From NCBI GenBank assembly GCA_964019695.1, contig OZ026531.1:9495701-9559700 (forward strand): a stretch of 64,000 bases of DNA. The letters run 5' to 3'. A program made the translations under genes and the position numbers. Positions 1 through 12,828 of this stretch are shown piece by piece; position 1 is the first letter of the stretch; the number at the start of each line of letters is the position of its first letter. The DNA is from Loripinus fragilis. Lineage: Eukaryota; Mollusca; Bivalvia; Lucinida; Lucinidae. Under the pieces are notes generated by a model. The model saw only the letters and a program-made list of their open reading frames with translations, did no database searches and was not told the origin of the DNA.

Positions 1-2105
1 AACGAGGTATCCAGGATTTTCATATGAACTATTTTTTGGGTTACAGCAGATAAAGCTGCTAACAATGTTGTAGTTGTTTGACCATGGTATTATATTAAAA
101 CTCTTAAGCGTGAGCTTGTTGACACTAATGCCTATAAACTGCAGCCTTCTTTGGATGAGAGGGTAATTGTCGATGGGCATGATTGTCATACAGCCCTACA
201 TTTCAGTGTCAAAGCTAAAGAAAATCAAGACAAAGTTCTTACATTGTACTGGTTACCTCAACTCCATAAAAACCCTATAAAGCAAGATTTATTGCTAATT
301 CTAGTCATTGTACGACAACAGAGCTTTCTAAAGTGTTAACCTCGTGTCCTACAGCTGTTAAAAAAACATGTTATCAAGTACTGTGAAAAGGTATATGAGA
401 GATCCGGTAAAACCCTATTTTGGTCTATTAAACATTCATGTGAAATTTTATATAAACTTAAACCTAGAGATTCAATGCGACAAGTTTGTCTACCTATGAT
501 TTTTCTACTCTTTACACTACTTTACCTCATAATTTGATTAACACTTATTGATCTTATTGAAAGAAACTTCCAGAGGGAAGGCTCTCCTTACCTTGCATGT
601 AATGACAGAAATGCATTTTTTACTTCAGAAAAACCTAAAAAAGTATCATGCATGGTCAAGTCAAAATGTATGTGATGGGCCGACCTTTTTGTTGGACAAC
701 ATTTTTATTCAATTTGGCACAAATCTGTATAGACAAGTAGTTGGGATTCCTATGGGAACTAATTGTGCTCCCCTGGTTGCAGATTTATTCCTGTTTTGTT
801 ATGAGAGGGACTTTTTGATGTCTCTTTCTGATGATAACTAGGCTGATGTTATTGATGCGTTTAACACTACATCCAGATAATTGGACATCATTTTAAACAT
901 TAATAATGTTTATTTTGACAATATGGTAAGTCAAATATACCTTTCAGAGCTCCAACTTAATAAAGTCAATACCTTCGATACAGACGCTGCATTTTAGTTT
1001 TGCATTTGTATTTTTCTAATTATATTGTTTCTACCAAAATTATTGATAAACGTGACGACTTTGATTTTGAAATTGTCAATTTCCCATTTTTAGATGGTGA
1101 TGTTCCTCGCTCTACATCCTATGGAGTCTGTATCTCTCAACTCATTCATTTTGCTAGAGCATCTAGCTATATTACTGACTTCAACGCTCACAATAAATTG
1201 TTAACTCAGAAACTCCTTAAACAAGGCTATTGGTATCATATAATTCGAAAAACCTTTTTCTAAATTTTATAGAAGATACTTTGATTTGATATCTAAATTC
1301 CAAGTTGGAGACTTAAATCTCTCTTGCGCCAAGGACTTTTGGAACCTGAATTCTATGTTGACTTGGTGTATAAATTGAAGAAGATTGTTGGCTCTTATAT
1401 TTTTTCAGTGCAATTCATTAAAATAATTTCCCATTATAAAAAGATTGGCTATAACATTAATGTATTGCAACAGATTGCATGCTTGGTGGTCAACCCAATT
1501 ACGGTTGACAACTTTGCTTTCCTCTTTAATTGCACAACGGTGGGCCGGACTTCAGACTCTATGACGGTTCTGACTTAAAGACTTATCTATTGATGAGATG
1601 GTAGGAGCCTAATGCTTTGGCTGTTTGTCGGGCCCACCGGGGTTTACTTGTTTGGTTTCTTTTGCTCCACTATTCAGTTTTGTTTACTGTTGAGTCCTTA
1701 TCTTTGCTTTATCTCCTTTTTATATCTTGATTTAAATGTTCTAGGAGATGATGCATTGGTGAGTTAGGGGTCTTTCGTGCAAACCAAACATCTATGTGTC
1801 TTGATCCACATCTGAACTAAGGATGAGGTTGGTGCATCGTTAAACTTGTTTAAGCCCTCCAGTAAAATATTTTACTGACCGTTCTAAGGCGGTACTTCTT
1901 TTGTGGATCTTTTTTTCTGCCTTGTGATTGCTATGGCTTTGTGCGCGTCTGTTTATATGTGCCTTGTGGTCACCTGCTGGGAAAGGGCTGACCTCTTGGC
2001 TCTCGTTTGTGGTGTCTAACTGTGAGTTTGACACTTTTGCATTGGTATCCTGGATCAGGTGAGGTACTTGATTGTATCGATTCCTGAACTTTGCATTCTT
2101 ACTTA
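1..2105 (+). mobile_element. PLE copy A: 3' half of RT plus 3' tail, degenerate
   Basis: Penelope-like reverse transcriptase broken by frameshifts and stops. Recognisable pieces in order: ADKAANNVVVV followed by TGA (79-81) then YYIKTLKREL; LYWLPQLHKNP (about 246-276); the TLYTTLPHNL-like region (about 505-540); VGIPMGTNCAPLVADLF (about 739-790), the RT block with the conserved PMG; a damaged YLDD block near 877-890; then the thumb region (1000-1578) ending at TAA 1576-1578. A non-coding tail (1579 to about 2105) is shared with eight other places in the window. The left end is cut by the window edge. In-frame TGA at 79-81 falls where related RTs have Cys (V-C-K-K-Y-Y). Confidence 0.8.
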
Positions 2106-2971
2106 TTTTAACGGTATTCACGAAAATAAAACCACTCGCGTTAATATCTGATAGACCTTGTTAGTTGACGGGTGTATTCTCACACACCAGATCGGGATTA
2201 CCGTTGTTTTTCTCACTTGCCCGTACCAGCCCGTGGGAAAGATAAAAACCAAATAGCCGCAAGTCGGCCGCACGCTGGCCGCAGGTCGTTCCGTGATGTC
2301 ATTGTATGTAATGTTAATGTTGATGCCAATCGGTGATCCTCGGGATGGATTTTTTTTATCTCTCACTCACACTCATGATGGATTCTTGTATTCTTACCTT
2401 TTGTCTCTTCATAACAATTACTACTATTCTTTAATGACTGTAGAACTGAAAAATATAACAAAAAACTATAAGAATGAAAGGGGTACGTGCATTGAGGGCC
2501 TAAGTTGGCCCCCTCTTGAGCCAAAAACTGAAAATTGATTTTCACAAATTTCTCCTGATTGGTTTATTAGAAGATTAACTGAAGTGTAAAATTTCTGCAT
2601 GCATTTAAATTTAACCGTTGCTATGGTAACAAAGATGACCAACAAAATAGGCTTAAAATAGAGAAAATGCCATTTTTGACCAAATTTAAGCCTTTTTAAG
2701 AATTAGGTATCAGCACAGATAAATACTAAAAAATCATTTTAATATGTTGTGTACCATGATAATTCTCATCATCTGTTAAAATATCTTTTTGGTATTTTCT
2801 TGTGCTCTATCTCAATTTTTTTGTCAAACGTCTCAAAATTTGCTCCAAACGGTCAATTTCCTATTTTCAGCCTATTTTGGCGGCCATTTTTGTAACCATC
2901 GCAACGGTAAGAATCAAACTATTTTCAGACTTATACACTTGTACCAATAATGCGAATTTTAAGTATTTTAA

Positions 2972-3142
2972 TGTCTCGTGATAAATAGAATCGAATATTT
3001 GTGTTCCTGTATTATTGAATTTATTAAACTCGTACGAAAACAGACAAAATGCTCGGCATGCCTTGCATTTTATCTCTTTTTCTCAACTCATTTAATTAAT
3101 TTAATAAAACATAAGCACTCATGTAAGATCCTCTATATCTTT
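2972..3142. repeat. Hairpin element type D, second copy
   Basis: Same order of blocks as 28593-28752 (AAATAGAATC, TTGAATTTATTAAACTCG, GCTCGGCATGCCTTGC, ATTTTATCTCTTT, AAGCACTCATGTAAGATC) with scattered changes. A collapsed remnant is at 62843-62932. Confidence 0.65.
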
Positions 3143-3149
3143 CTGGTTG

Positions 3150-5390
3150 AATGCCTGTTCCTTGAGACATTACGGGTGTTTCGGTCTACAAATGTGCATG
3201 TGACTGAATATAATTTTGTTAATTTTTTATCACAAGTCGAATTCATGCGTTATATTTATCAAAGCGAAAACATGATGAGTACCTTGAGTGTCCAACTCCT
3301 CCAACAATTGTATTGATGTTTCAAAGATAGTTGTAAATCGTTGTAAACAAACACTGGCGAGTTTAACTTGTGTTTTGGGTGCACAGGTAGTCTCAGTTTA
3401 CAGTTATAATGAACCTTCTATAGAATACTGCATATGCTATAGATGTACCATGACCTCTGACCAATGACCTTTGGGTATTTCTATTACAAATGATTGATGC
3501 AGAATGCGTAAAATGAGCCAGTCCGGCTGGAACATATGTGTATGTCAAAGCTTTTATAGTAAATGTAAATAAATGCCTGAACCCCTTTTTCTAGAACAAC
3601 ATATCAATATTGTAAATGGAGTCACGCTTCAAAGCTTTTGGTTTATCTGTAAAGGTAGTGAATACGTCATCTTTACCTGTTTATAAGAACTACATAATCA
3701 CCACATTACTATGCATCTTTGAAACATTATTATGCCAATTATTTTTTAAACTTCACAGCCGTGTTGTTCATGGTATGAAGATGTATGTGGTTTGTTTGTT
3801 TCTCGTTTTTGTTGCTTTTTTCATTTTGTGAAATTAGATATTTTTGACCCAATGCAATGTGTTACTGTACACAACCTCTCCTACAGTTTATGCCGATTTT
3901 TATACTTTGCAGGTGCTTTTATCATAACGCATTTTATCTTTTGAATATACAAGTCAAGGTTTATTTTTGTCATTTTCTTTCCAGGATATGAACTTAACAA
4001 GGACATTTTTCTTTGCCTCCAATGCTATAAATGTTTATATATACATGTAGGGAGCAACTTGTGTGGGCAACTACTCATACAAATGAAACCAGTCTTTGTG
4101 CCTATTCCGTTATTATACTTAACTAGTAAAGAAACCTAACACATACTGTGTGTAAATTTGGTAGTAAATGAATACGATGTACACTTGTCTTTCCATTGCG
4201 TTAAGTTGATCAAAGGTAGGCTAAGATGCACTGAGATTGTTTGAAAGGCTGAACTAATTTCAGACGTCAGCTATAAAAACGTCACGTGACCACTAAAATC
4301 AATTTTTGCAAGAACAAAAAAATCACGAAAAATCACAAATCCGCTTTAGTGCGATTATTTGTTATTTCATTGACATCTTCTGGGCATTCAAATAAGGCAT
4401 GCATCCACTGTTCAACCCAAAAGCATATTTTCATTTTCTTAACGTCAATTTTACATTATCAGCGTTTTATGAGCCTTTGAAAAGGACTGCCAATTTATCA
4501 ACTTTTATCACTTTGTATACTGTTTGGAATGCATTTTGACAATGTTTCAGTCATTTTGAACTCCGTAGCTGCCGCCTACGTCCATTTAGAGACGTCAAGC
4601 GTTACAATTACATGCTGATATGTGCATACTGCAAAGCTCGAAATTCATATGCGGATAAATTAAGTGAACCCAATTGGCACTATTACAAAGTAAACGGCAC
4701 ACACTAAACGGCGACATACGTTGACAAAGAATAAACGGCTATTAGCCATAGTTTATGTTGTTTCTTAATTGACGTTAAATTTGTTTTATTCAGCCTTTAC
4801 CCTTTAACGTGACGCGAAACAAAAGTCTTGATTCTCGAAAATGCATTCTCGTACAATGATTGTTTGACTCATAGTCAATTCAGTTCCAGGAAAGTGCTTT
4901 GACAAAGTAAAAAATTACGGCCGTTGAGACAACGTCGAAAGCACAACTTAAAAACTCCATATCATACGTCACAGGAAGAAATTGCAAATTTTTAAAATGC
5001 ACTTTTGTCTGTACTGGTATTGGCCTTGAACATGAAAATAGTTTTCAAAAAAATATCTAGACATACACTCACGAGGCAAAAGCGATAAAAACGGCATTTT
5101 TGACGTCGTAACGTCATGTTCTATATTTGATAAATATAATTTTTCGAAGAATACTTTCTAATGTCTTGTTATTAAAATAAGCATATCGTCTTAGCTCTAT
5201 AATTTGTTATTTAAGAGTTTGGGGCAAGTGAAAAGTATAAGGTTTCTTTAGTAGTTCAGTATACTTACAATCGTATTCCAAACAATCGCAGTTGGTGCAT
5301 TCACCATACGATACATGTGATCCTGAAATAAATTATGGTCCAATTCATGAGATTTTGATGCTATTATGCAATTCTTTCTTTAAACGTTCA
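3150..5390. other. No gene recognised
   Basis: AT-rich, only short random open frames. Several GACGTC/ACGTCA motifs (4263, 5102). No repeat family was identified by eye. Confidence 0.4.
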
Positions 5391-5396
5391 AAAGCC

Positions 5397-5611
5397 GCTA
5401 CATGTGATTTCCAACAATGTGGCGATTTGACATGAATAGACTCAGACATGACTGTGCAGCCTCCTTTTAAGCTTAGAAACTCCAAATGATGTTCGATGAG
5501 TAGCTTATTATTCATAGAATCTTTAAGCGACTAGCATAGGCTCTGATCAGACTGCACAGGTCTGAGCCTTTGCTAGTCGCACATGCCACGTTGTTGGAAA
5601 TCTCAGGTCGC
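5397..5611 (+). mobile_element. MITE family 1, copy 1
   Basis: Ends ACATGTGATTTCCAACAATG and its inverse. A central hairpin GACTAGCATAGGCTCTGATC / TCTGAGCCTTTGCTAGTC. Other copies: 19579-19805, 21309-21400, 51286-51504, and partial 40846-40919 and 48868-48912. Confidence 0.75.
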
Positions 5612-6122
5612 GGTTCACATGTGCAGAAATCTAGTGGTACTGAAAACCTAAATTTGGCATGAGGCTTTATCTACATCAACATCGAGACTGTACGGATGCG
5701 CAGACTCCTCTGAACATTCATTGCTCGCTCGTGAGATAAGAACGGGACCGAAATCTCACATATTTGTTCATTCTTTTTCTCAATAAATACCCCTTTCTGA
5801 TTAATGTCTACTCTAAGAAAAAATATGTCATAGACGATAAATGTGTGTAAATTTACGAATGTTCATCTTAGAATATAATCCATTGGCTTCACAGCACATG
5901 TTGATATTATAGTCAATCAAATTTGAGATAATCACCAGAAGCTCCTGTTGATGTTCGCACTTTGATGACAATTGGAAAAGAGAAAAAACATAAACTTATT
6001 TTGCTTTTTATAGTCTACTACAGCCTTTTAAGTTTTAGTATTCTAGTTAGAAGCTTAGTAGACCGCGTCTATTAAGCTACTAACTAGAATTTTAAAACTT
6101 AAAGACAGGAGAAGACTATAAA

Positions 6123-6264
6123 AATCCATCATGAGTGTGAGGGTAGGATAGAAAAATCCGTCCCCAGGATCACCGTTTGGCATCACGAGGCTTGCCGAGT
6201 GGTGACAAACGGTGATCCCGAGGGACGGATTTATCTATCCTGCCCTCACACGAATAACGGATTC
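6123..6264. repeat. Long hairpin element, stem type A
   Basis: Inverted arms of about 60 bp (GTGTGAGGGTAGGATAG, ATCCGTCCC, GGATCACCGTTTG and their inverses) closed by the apical sequence CGAGGCTTGCCGAG at 6186-6199. Outer ends AATCCATCAT / AACGGATTC. A second, decayed copy lies at 48479-48604 and a right-arm-only copy at 2328-2387. Confidence 0.75.
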
Positions 6265-6411
6265 TTTTTCTTGCTCACCACTGTTTTTTTTATATATTTG
6301 CTTATTTATTTTAAAATAAGCTTCCAGAAGTCACTGAAAACGCTAAGATGTAATTTCACATGATGACGTTACTTGACGTCCTGGGTAAGATAGCATGGGT
6401 AAGATTATAAC

Positions 6412-6562
6412 AATCCACCATGAGCGTCCATGTAGGATAGAGACATCTCACCCAAGGGGTCGGAAGTTTAACCAGGGACGAGGCTTGCCGAGTCCCTGGT
6501 TAAATTCCGACCCCGAGGGTGAGATTTCTCTATCCTACATGGACAGGCTCATGATGGATCGT
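6412..6562. repeat. Long hairpin element, stem type B
   Basis: Arms of about 62 bp (GTCCATGTAGGATAGAGA, ATCTCACCC, GGGGTCGGAA, TTTAACCAGGGAC) almost perfectly inverted, around the same loop CGAGGCTTGCCGAG (6479-6492). The stem differs from type A in most positions. Confidence 0.75.
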
Positions 6563-7008
6563 TTTTCTCCCACTTTTTGAAGGGTTTTTTGTCAGAACAT
6601 AAAAACTCCATGAAAACCTGAAATTTCTAACTTTTTACTCGTTGGGTTTACATTATTTCTGAGTTCATGAGTGTTTTTATCGGGCATTGAAATGGGTGTA
6701 AACGTAGTTTGCATCTTGATATTGTCAGGAAAACACCCTTGGAGCATTAGTTAAGTTGCAATATGCAAAAAAAATCCTGCTTGGCTCCCTGTGCCACTGG
6801 CGTAACATTGCCGTTTTCGTTTCACGGCGCAAGTTCGGTGACGTCATTAACGTTATATGACGTCAGTAAGTTACGCTTAACCTTGCTTGGTGCCTTTGGG
6901 TTACCTAGGCGCAATATATTGGTCCTTTAAGTATCCTTTTTCGGGATAAAAGAAAATTTAACACTGCCCATGTAAGAAAGCAGTCACGTGGTCATGTAAG
7001 ATAAATAG

Positions 7009-7158
7009 AATCCATCATTGGTGTTTAGTGGGGACAGAAATATCCCAACCCGAGGGCCCACCGTTCAAGTGGGAAACGAGGCTTGCCGAGTTTCCCACTG
7101 AACGGTGGACACGAGGGTTGGGATTTTTCTGGAACCACTGAACACCAATGATCGATTC
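7009..7158. repeat. Long hairpin element, stem type C
   Basis: Arms of about 64 bp (CATTGGTGTTTAGTGG, ATCCCAACCC, CCACCGTTC, GTGGGAAAC) around CGAGGCTTGCCGAG (7077-7090). The ends AATCCATCATTG / CAATGATCGATTC match types A and B only at the outermost bases. Confidence 0.75.
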
Positions 7159-7159
7159 T

Positions 7160-7990
7160 TTTTCTCATATACCACGACCGTACGGTACAGTACTGTGTAA
7201 TATTTGTTGGTGACGTCACTGAGATCGATGTTTACAGTCAATGACGCGCGCTGTACAATTCAACTTGAAACAGCGAATAAACAGCGCATTAAACAATGAA
7301 CAAATGGTCATTTCAACAAAATGGATTTACAAGAACTAGCTTATCAGCCACAGTAACTCGAGTAAGTAATTTTGTTGAGGAAAATGTGTGTGTGTGTGGT
7401 GTGTTTTTACATCGTCAAGGCTCCCCGTCCCGATGGATTCAATCACTCAATGCCCAACACAACAGGTTAAATATGTCAATCGCAAAGCACTCAGCATGTT
7501 CAAAGCATTGAATAAAGGTTGTGAGTAAAAATGAACATATTTACTTTTAAACAAAGTTGAAGGCCGACTTAAATCGCTGAAAATTCAACATATAATTTTT
7601 CCTGACTGACAGCAATTATCTTTAGTTTTCGAAGGAATACAGTCATGCGCCAAAAATGTTATCTCACATTAGCAGCCGGTCGCGTGTGGCTTATCTCGTA
7701 TTAGTTACGCTTATCTCACATGGGTAGCGATGTGGGACAGATTTTTCCGACAGCAAGCTTACTTAGGGATCACTCGATCTCGTATGCGTTGGTATGTGAG
7801 AAAGAAATTTCTTAAATGAGCTGACAACCTATCTTATATGGGCAAAGGTGGGAGAAAAGTTTTTCTATCCCAGGGTAAAACCTCAGATATCTTATCCGGT
7901 GTGCAAGAATATTTCGTAAATTCGAAGGCATGACCCCCCAACGATCGAGGCTCCAATATTGCATAGAAGCCAGCATTCTTTGAAATGGCA
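7160..7990. other. No gene; remnant of the hairpin-element flank
   Basis: A CTATCCCAGGGTAAAACCTC and TATCCGGTGTGCAAGAAT stretch (about 7864-7912) also occurs at 48764-48796 beside the type A hairpin, so a larger decayed element covers this part. Confidence 0.4.
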
Positions 7991-8010
7991 TAATCTATCT
8001 ATAGTTTACC

Positions 8011-8250
8011 AGTGTAGTGGTGAGAGTAGCCATGATTGTGGTAAGCAACAGGGGTAAGACAGAGGCACGACCATAAGACCAGTATCCAGCATAAAGAACC
8101 TGAAACAAAATACATAGCAGTAACCAGTGTTTTGGTGTGTGTTTTGGTGTGAGTAGCCATGATTGTGGTAAGCAACAGGGGTAAGACAGAGGCATGACCA
8201 TAAGACCACTATCCAGCATAAAGAACCTGAAACAAAATACATAACAGTAG
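8011..8250. repeat. Tandem duplication, period 127 bp
   Basis: The stretch from GAGTAGCCATGATTGTGG to CAAAATACATA(G/A)CAGTA is present twice with two or three differences. Confidence 0.8.
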
Positions 8251-8277
8251 AGCCGCAGGTGTGGATACAGGATTTCT

Positions 8278-8475
8278 GGAAAGGGGGTTCATAAGTTAGG
8301 TGTCTTTAATGCAAAACAAACATCTATCTGTCTTGATCCACATCTAAACTCAAGGTTGAGGTTAGCGCGCTGTGAAACCGGGTTAGGCCTTCCAGTAAAT
8401 ATTTTTACTGACCGTTCGAAGGCAGTGCTTCTTTTGTGGATCATCTATGTTATTTCTGTCTTGATTTTGTTATGC
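8278..8475 (+). mobile_element. PLE 3' tail fragment
   Basis: Matches the tail of copy A: the TCTTTAATGCAAAACAAACATC block, CTTGATCCACATCT, the CAGTAAATATTTTTACTG palindrome (here imperfect) and ACCGTTCGAAGGCAGT, then TTCTTTTGTGGATC. There is no RT. Confidence 0.7.
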
Positions 8476-9189
8476 TTTCGTGTATGGCATGTCAGGCGTT
8501 GCAATATTGTATGAGAAAATATATGTGTTGTATATCGAAATATTTATGGACTTAAAAATATATATGTGTTCTAAATAATATGAGCGCGGATCTGACAAAA
8601 GGGTCCTTCGGGCATTTGAGCAGATTTTGTGTAATCAAAATTTCAAAAACGTCTAAATTTTCAAGATTTTGCATGTTCTTACAATAGAGTCAAATTGCTT
8701 TTAACATGCAATACATTCAAAGGCGAAAATATTTCTGATAAGATTAAGTGATACGTATAATGTATGTTACCATGGCAACAGCTGTGCATATGGACTATAC
8801 ATTACCTTTAAAGCAGGATATCTCATTTCAAATGCTTTTGTCAACATGGGATTAGCGTATGTTGGCTATTTGTGCAGTCTGTGCAATTGCATACACATCA
8901 GATTTACATAAACATAGAGCATTCTTGACATATTGCTCCTAGCGTCTTTAGTTTTGCGTCATATGTTGACACAATGGTGTTGACGTCAGAACGTCATTTA
9001 CAACGTTTAGTGACGTCATGTGTAAAACGCATCATCTATTCGAGTTCAAATGCTCATATCTTTGTTTTTTGTAAAGATAATCTCTTCAAATTTTCGGTAA
9101 TTGTTCACAATTGCTAGGTCTTTCTTCCTCTGTAAATATCTGACTATTGTCCTTTGTAGCCAGAAGGTCCCTTCTATCAGATCTTGGTT

Positions 9190-9390
9190 CATATATTTGT
9201 TGACAAAAAATATATATTTGTGGACTAAAATATATTTGTGGACTAAAAAAATATTTGTGGACTAAAAAATATATTTGTGGACTAAAAATATATATATATA
9301 TATTGTATAAAAAATATTTGTCTAAAAAAATATGTATTGTGTAAAAAATATTTATGTTCTAATATATATATTTGTTGTCTATAAAAATAT
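9190..9390. repeat. AT-rich tandem repeat
   Basis: Unit TATTTGTGGACTAAAAAATA repeated about seven times, then decaying into TA runs. Confidence 0.75.
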
Positions 9391-9744
9391 GAGCCTTTAT
9401 TGCACGACAACCCGACAAATTCCGAAAACTCATGTGCTGGTTCGTAAAGAATTGCAAATGGATTGAAGTATCCACAGTGCACCACTGTACACACGACACA
9501 TTCATTCACGACTGTTAAGGAAATAGCTTGTATCCCACGAATGCTAATTTTACCCAACATATGTTGGGGCCAAGGTCAGCCGGCACTCTGAGTTGGGATG
9601 CTCGGGATCTTCGATGACCTTTAAACGTTATGTAATTTAGGCCCAAGCTAGTCATCAGCCCCATGTATGCCGTCGGACTGATCAGGGTCTTCGTTTTCCG
9701 TTTAGAGGTGAATTAGAAAACAAATCTAAATCCTGTTAAACCAA

Positions 9745-10160
9745 AATTGGTTTGATGCTCGATATTCAATTTCACATTTTTAATCATGAATATCGATTAT
9801 CAAACTCAATTCTCGAATATAGAATGTCAAATCCAACATTCAACTTTAGAATCTGAATCCAATAATCTTTTTTGTTTGAATCTCTAATACCGGAAGACAA
9901 AATAAATCCAAAATTCAAATTTTATTTGTCAAATATTCGATATTAGATATTTAAAAAAATGAATGTTGGATTGAGTTTGATATTCGGTATTAAACATTCA
10001 AAAGATTTGAATGTTGGATTGAGTTTGATATTCTAAATTCAAAAGCTTTGCACGTTAAATTTTGGGTCGAGTTTGAAGTTCGACATTCGCTATTCAAAAG
10101 ATTTAAATATTGGATTGAGTTATATATTCGTTATTTAAGATACTGGATATTCTACATTCT
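9745..10160. repeat. AT-rich repeats in inverted halves
   Basis: The left half contains ATCAAACTCAATTC and CAAATCCAACATTCAA. The right half has their inverses, GAATGTTGGATTGAGTTTGA, three times. The halves face each other near 9900-9960. Confidence 0.6.
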
Positions 10161-10934
10161 AACTTGAAAAGTATTGGTTACACAATTTCTACAGGTTTTT
10201 TTTTTTTTAAAAGCGATTTTTGATAAGTCAGCTCATCAGGATCCACATTTTGTTTCTCGTTCAAATGGGAGAATCCGGGTGGAGGGGGGCTACTCTGATT
10301 TGTTCTTCATACGTAGGCACGGGCCCTGCATCTAACCTTCACCCCAAAAATATCAGGAATTTCAAGCACCCCAAAACTATTCTTCATACCCCCAAAAAAT
10401 ATTCATTTTTCTGAAAACCAAACAAAATATTGAAATTCAAAATTTTGAGCCCAATTAAATGGCCCCAGCCGCCTACGTATGTATGAAAATATCAAGAGTA
10501 CCCCCCCCCCTCCCCCTGGGACGGAGACGCTCATTAGATGAACATTCCCATGTGGATAACGTATGAAGAATCCAAACAGCGTTTTCAACGTAAAGCTCAT
10601 GTTCTATTAAACAAGAAGGGTCCGACAGTGAGGTCATAGATAATTGATAATTATAATAATTAGCACTGCCAATGTGAAACAAATCAGGCTTTGCTGCAAA
10701 TTTTCTTTGTTGATCATTTTAATAGACTAATGATGTTCCCCTTCTATTTTGACACCGCAGCACCTAGAACACAGTAAAGTTAGAATTTGTACCCTGTCCT
10801 CCTGCCATAATACCGTTTACCCCTCCCTCATCTCAGCTGATTAACGATAACCCTACCCTAAAAGGCGAATATGCAATTGAACTACTTTGTAAAAGTTTGG
10901 AAACCTCTGTTCCATATCAATTTTACCCGAATAT

Positions 10935-11060
10935 ACGATTCTCACTTTGTCCCGATTCTCACTTTGCGCAAGGACAATTCTGCCAATTTAGGAATTCTCA
11001 CTTTGCGCAGAGCGATTCCGGAATTGTCCAGATTCTCACTTTGCGCAGAACATATATTCG
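10935..11060. repeat. Minisatellite GATTCTCACTTTGCGCA
   Basis: GATTCTCACTTTG occurs at about 10940, 10958, 11002 and 11030, mostly followed by CGCA. Intervening spacers differ, so the array is irregular. Confidence 0.65.
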
Positions 11061-11099
11061 CTGTTGATCTGATGAAGCTCCGCAGAGCAGACCCTTAAC

Positions 11100-12820
11100 G
11101 GGATGAATAGTAGTGTAAGACGAACCCAGAAGGGGCGGGCGGTTATAATATACACATGGATAGAATTTCAAGCGATAAGGCGAGTAGTCTCCCTAAACGA
11201 GACGTTAATTTTGTTTTGTTGAAATAACGACTGGAGAAACTAGGCACATTCAACAGATATATAAAGAAGAGCCGTCGATGCACCAGTGCCCCAGAATTTG
11301 TATATTTAAAACGTGGTTTCCTTTATGCATGTAGTAACTCTACTTCTTATTGAATGAGAATTTATTTCGATCATCAACTGTGCTTGTTATTCAGTAACAT
11401 ATATGGGAACTAGAATAAACAAGGAACCACGCTATGTACAGTAAAACTATTTATACAGTTGATGTACAATAAAAACGACCATCTTGCAAAGTGGTCTATT
11501 TTTGTCAGATATTCGATGTCTTCTTTCGCTTATACAAACCCTTCCCCCACCCCCCACCTAGACCCAAGACGCCCTTTACATATGTTATATATTTGTAAAG
11601 CGACATTTAATTGTCCAAAGGGCATCTTGGGTCCAGGGGGAAAGCATCTAAAACAAACTGAAAGACGACAGTTTCATCTTTTCAATGACAAACGTCACAA
11701 TTTTAAGTATATTTCGTACGCATGCGCGCAAGGAATACCGCAAAATTTTGGAAATGAAGGGTACTTATATCCTTAATATTTTAGAACTTTTACTTTTTGA
11801 AAACCTGACAAGGATTTACTAAAAATCTCGTCTAAACGGCACCCAGTCTAAAGACGTAAAATAAGGGGTGGGAGTAGAAGGCGCAAGTTTTCACGGCTTT
11901 GTAAATGATGAATCGCTTGGAAACCTATTTTGGTGCTTTCTATGCATATTTTACTACCGAAACATGCCAATTTTAAAAACATTAGGGCAATTTGAAAATT
12001 TAGGATTTAATATCATGTCAACTAGGGAAAATATACGCCTTATCGCTAGAGCTCCTTGTTAGTGAACACCTCTTGTGTTACGAGGCTAAACTTTGGACTA
12101 GCATTTTCCTACATTCTTAAAGTGTATCAATACCTGTATTATCTAAAGTTGCTTCAAAGGGAAAATGATGAGTATCACGCAATTGCTGTGGCTGGAAGCG
12201 GCCATTTTGGATAAAGAAATGTTATTTCTGATTTTAGGACACTATTGATAATTCTTGCAATAAAATCCTTCAATGAAGTCTGATTGTACTCTTTTTTCGT
12301 GAGCGAAAAGCTGATAGTCTGAGTGACAAACTTTGATCATAATTTTTTACTTTACTGGCCTTTTGTCGGAGGAGTGGGCATACTTTACCAATGACAAGAA
12401 TCTATGCCAAATTTCCTTCTTTGTCTACACGTTTTGCAGGTTGTTATGATTTAGCCTGATTTTGAAAATGACCATTCAGGACTTTCAAAACATACATTCT
12501 TATCATACGTGCGGCATATTGTGTCCTCCGTAGCATAAAAACGAAACTCAGTGGACTTCAGCAATTCAAGCTGTAAGTTAACATTGCTTTCCAAAGTGTC
12601 CTATCAAAAATCCAGAATCGCAAGCCCTCAGGTAATTAGGATATTCAAAAATTAAAAATAGGGCTTCAAGTGTTCCTTAACACTTTTCCACGTGGATACG
12701 TGTTTATTCTACAGCAGGCTTACTTACAATTTTCTCGCATCTTGACAATTCAATACCCTAATCTATTAACTGGCTCTATGAAAATTATAATATGGGGATC
12801 AAATATGTTTTTCTATGCAT
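11100..12820. other. No gene; one inverted pair
   Basis: ACCTAGACCCAAGACGCCC (11547-11565) and GGGCATCTTGGGTCCAGG (11620-11637) form a hairpin with a ~50-bp AT-rich loop. The rest is unrecognised. Confidence 0.45.
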
Positions 12821-12828
12821 TTACATCC

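Noticed and set aside
1740..1900. Hammerhead ribozyme in the PLE tail
   Set aside because: No CTGATGA with a matching GAAA was found. Permuted PLEs are reported to lack the canonical motif.
1579..2105. SECIS element in the PLE 3' tail
   Set aside because: I looked for ATGA...AA...TGA with proper spacing and found no convincing fold by eye. Left as a test to run, not as a feature.
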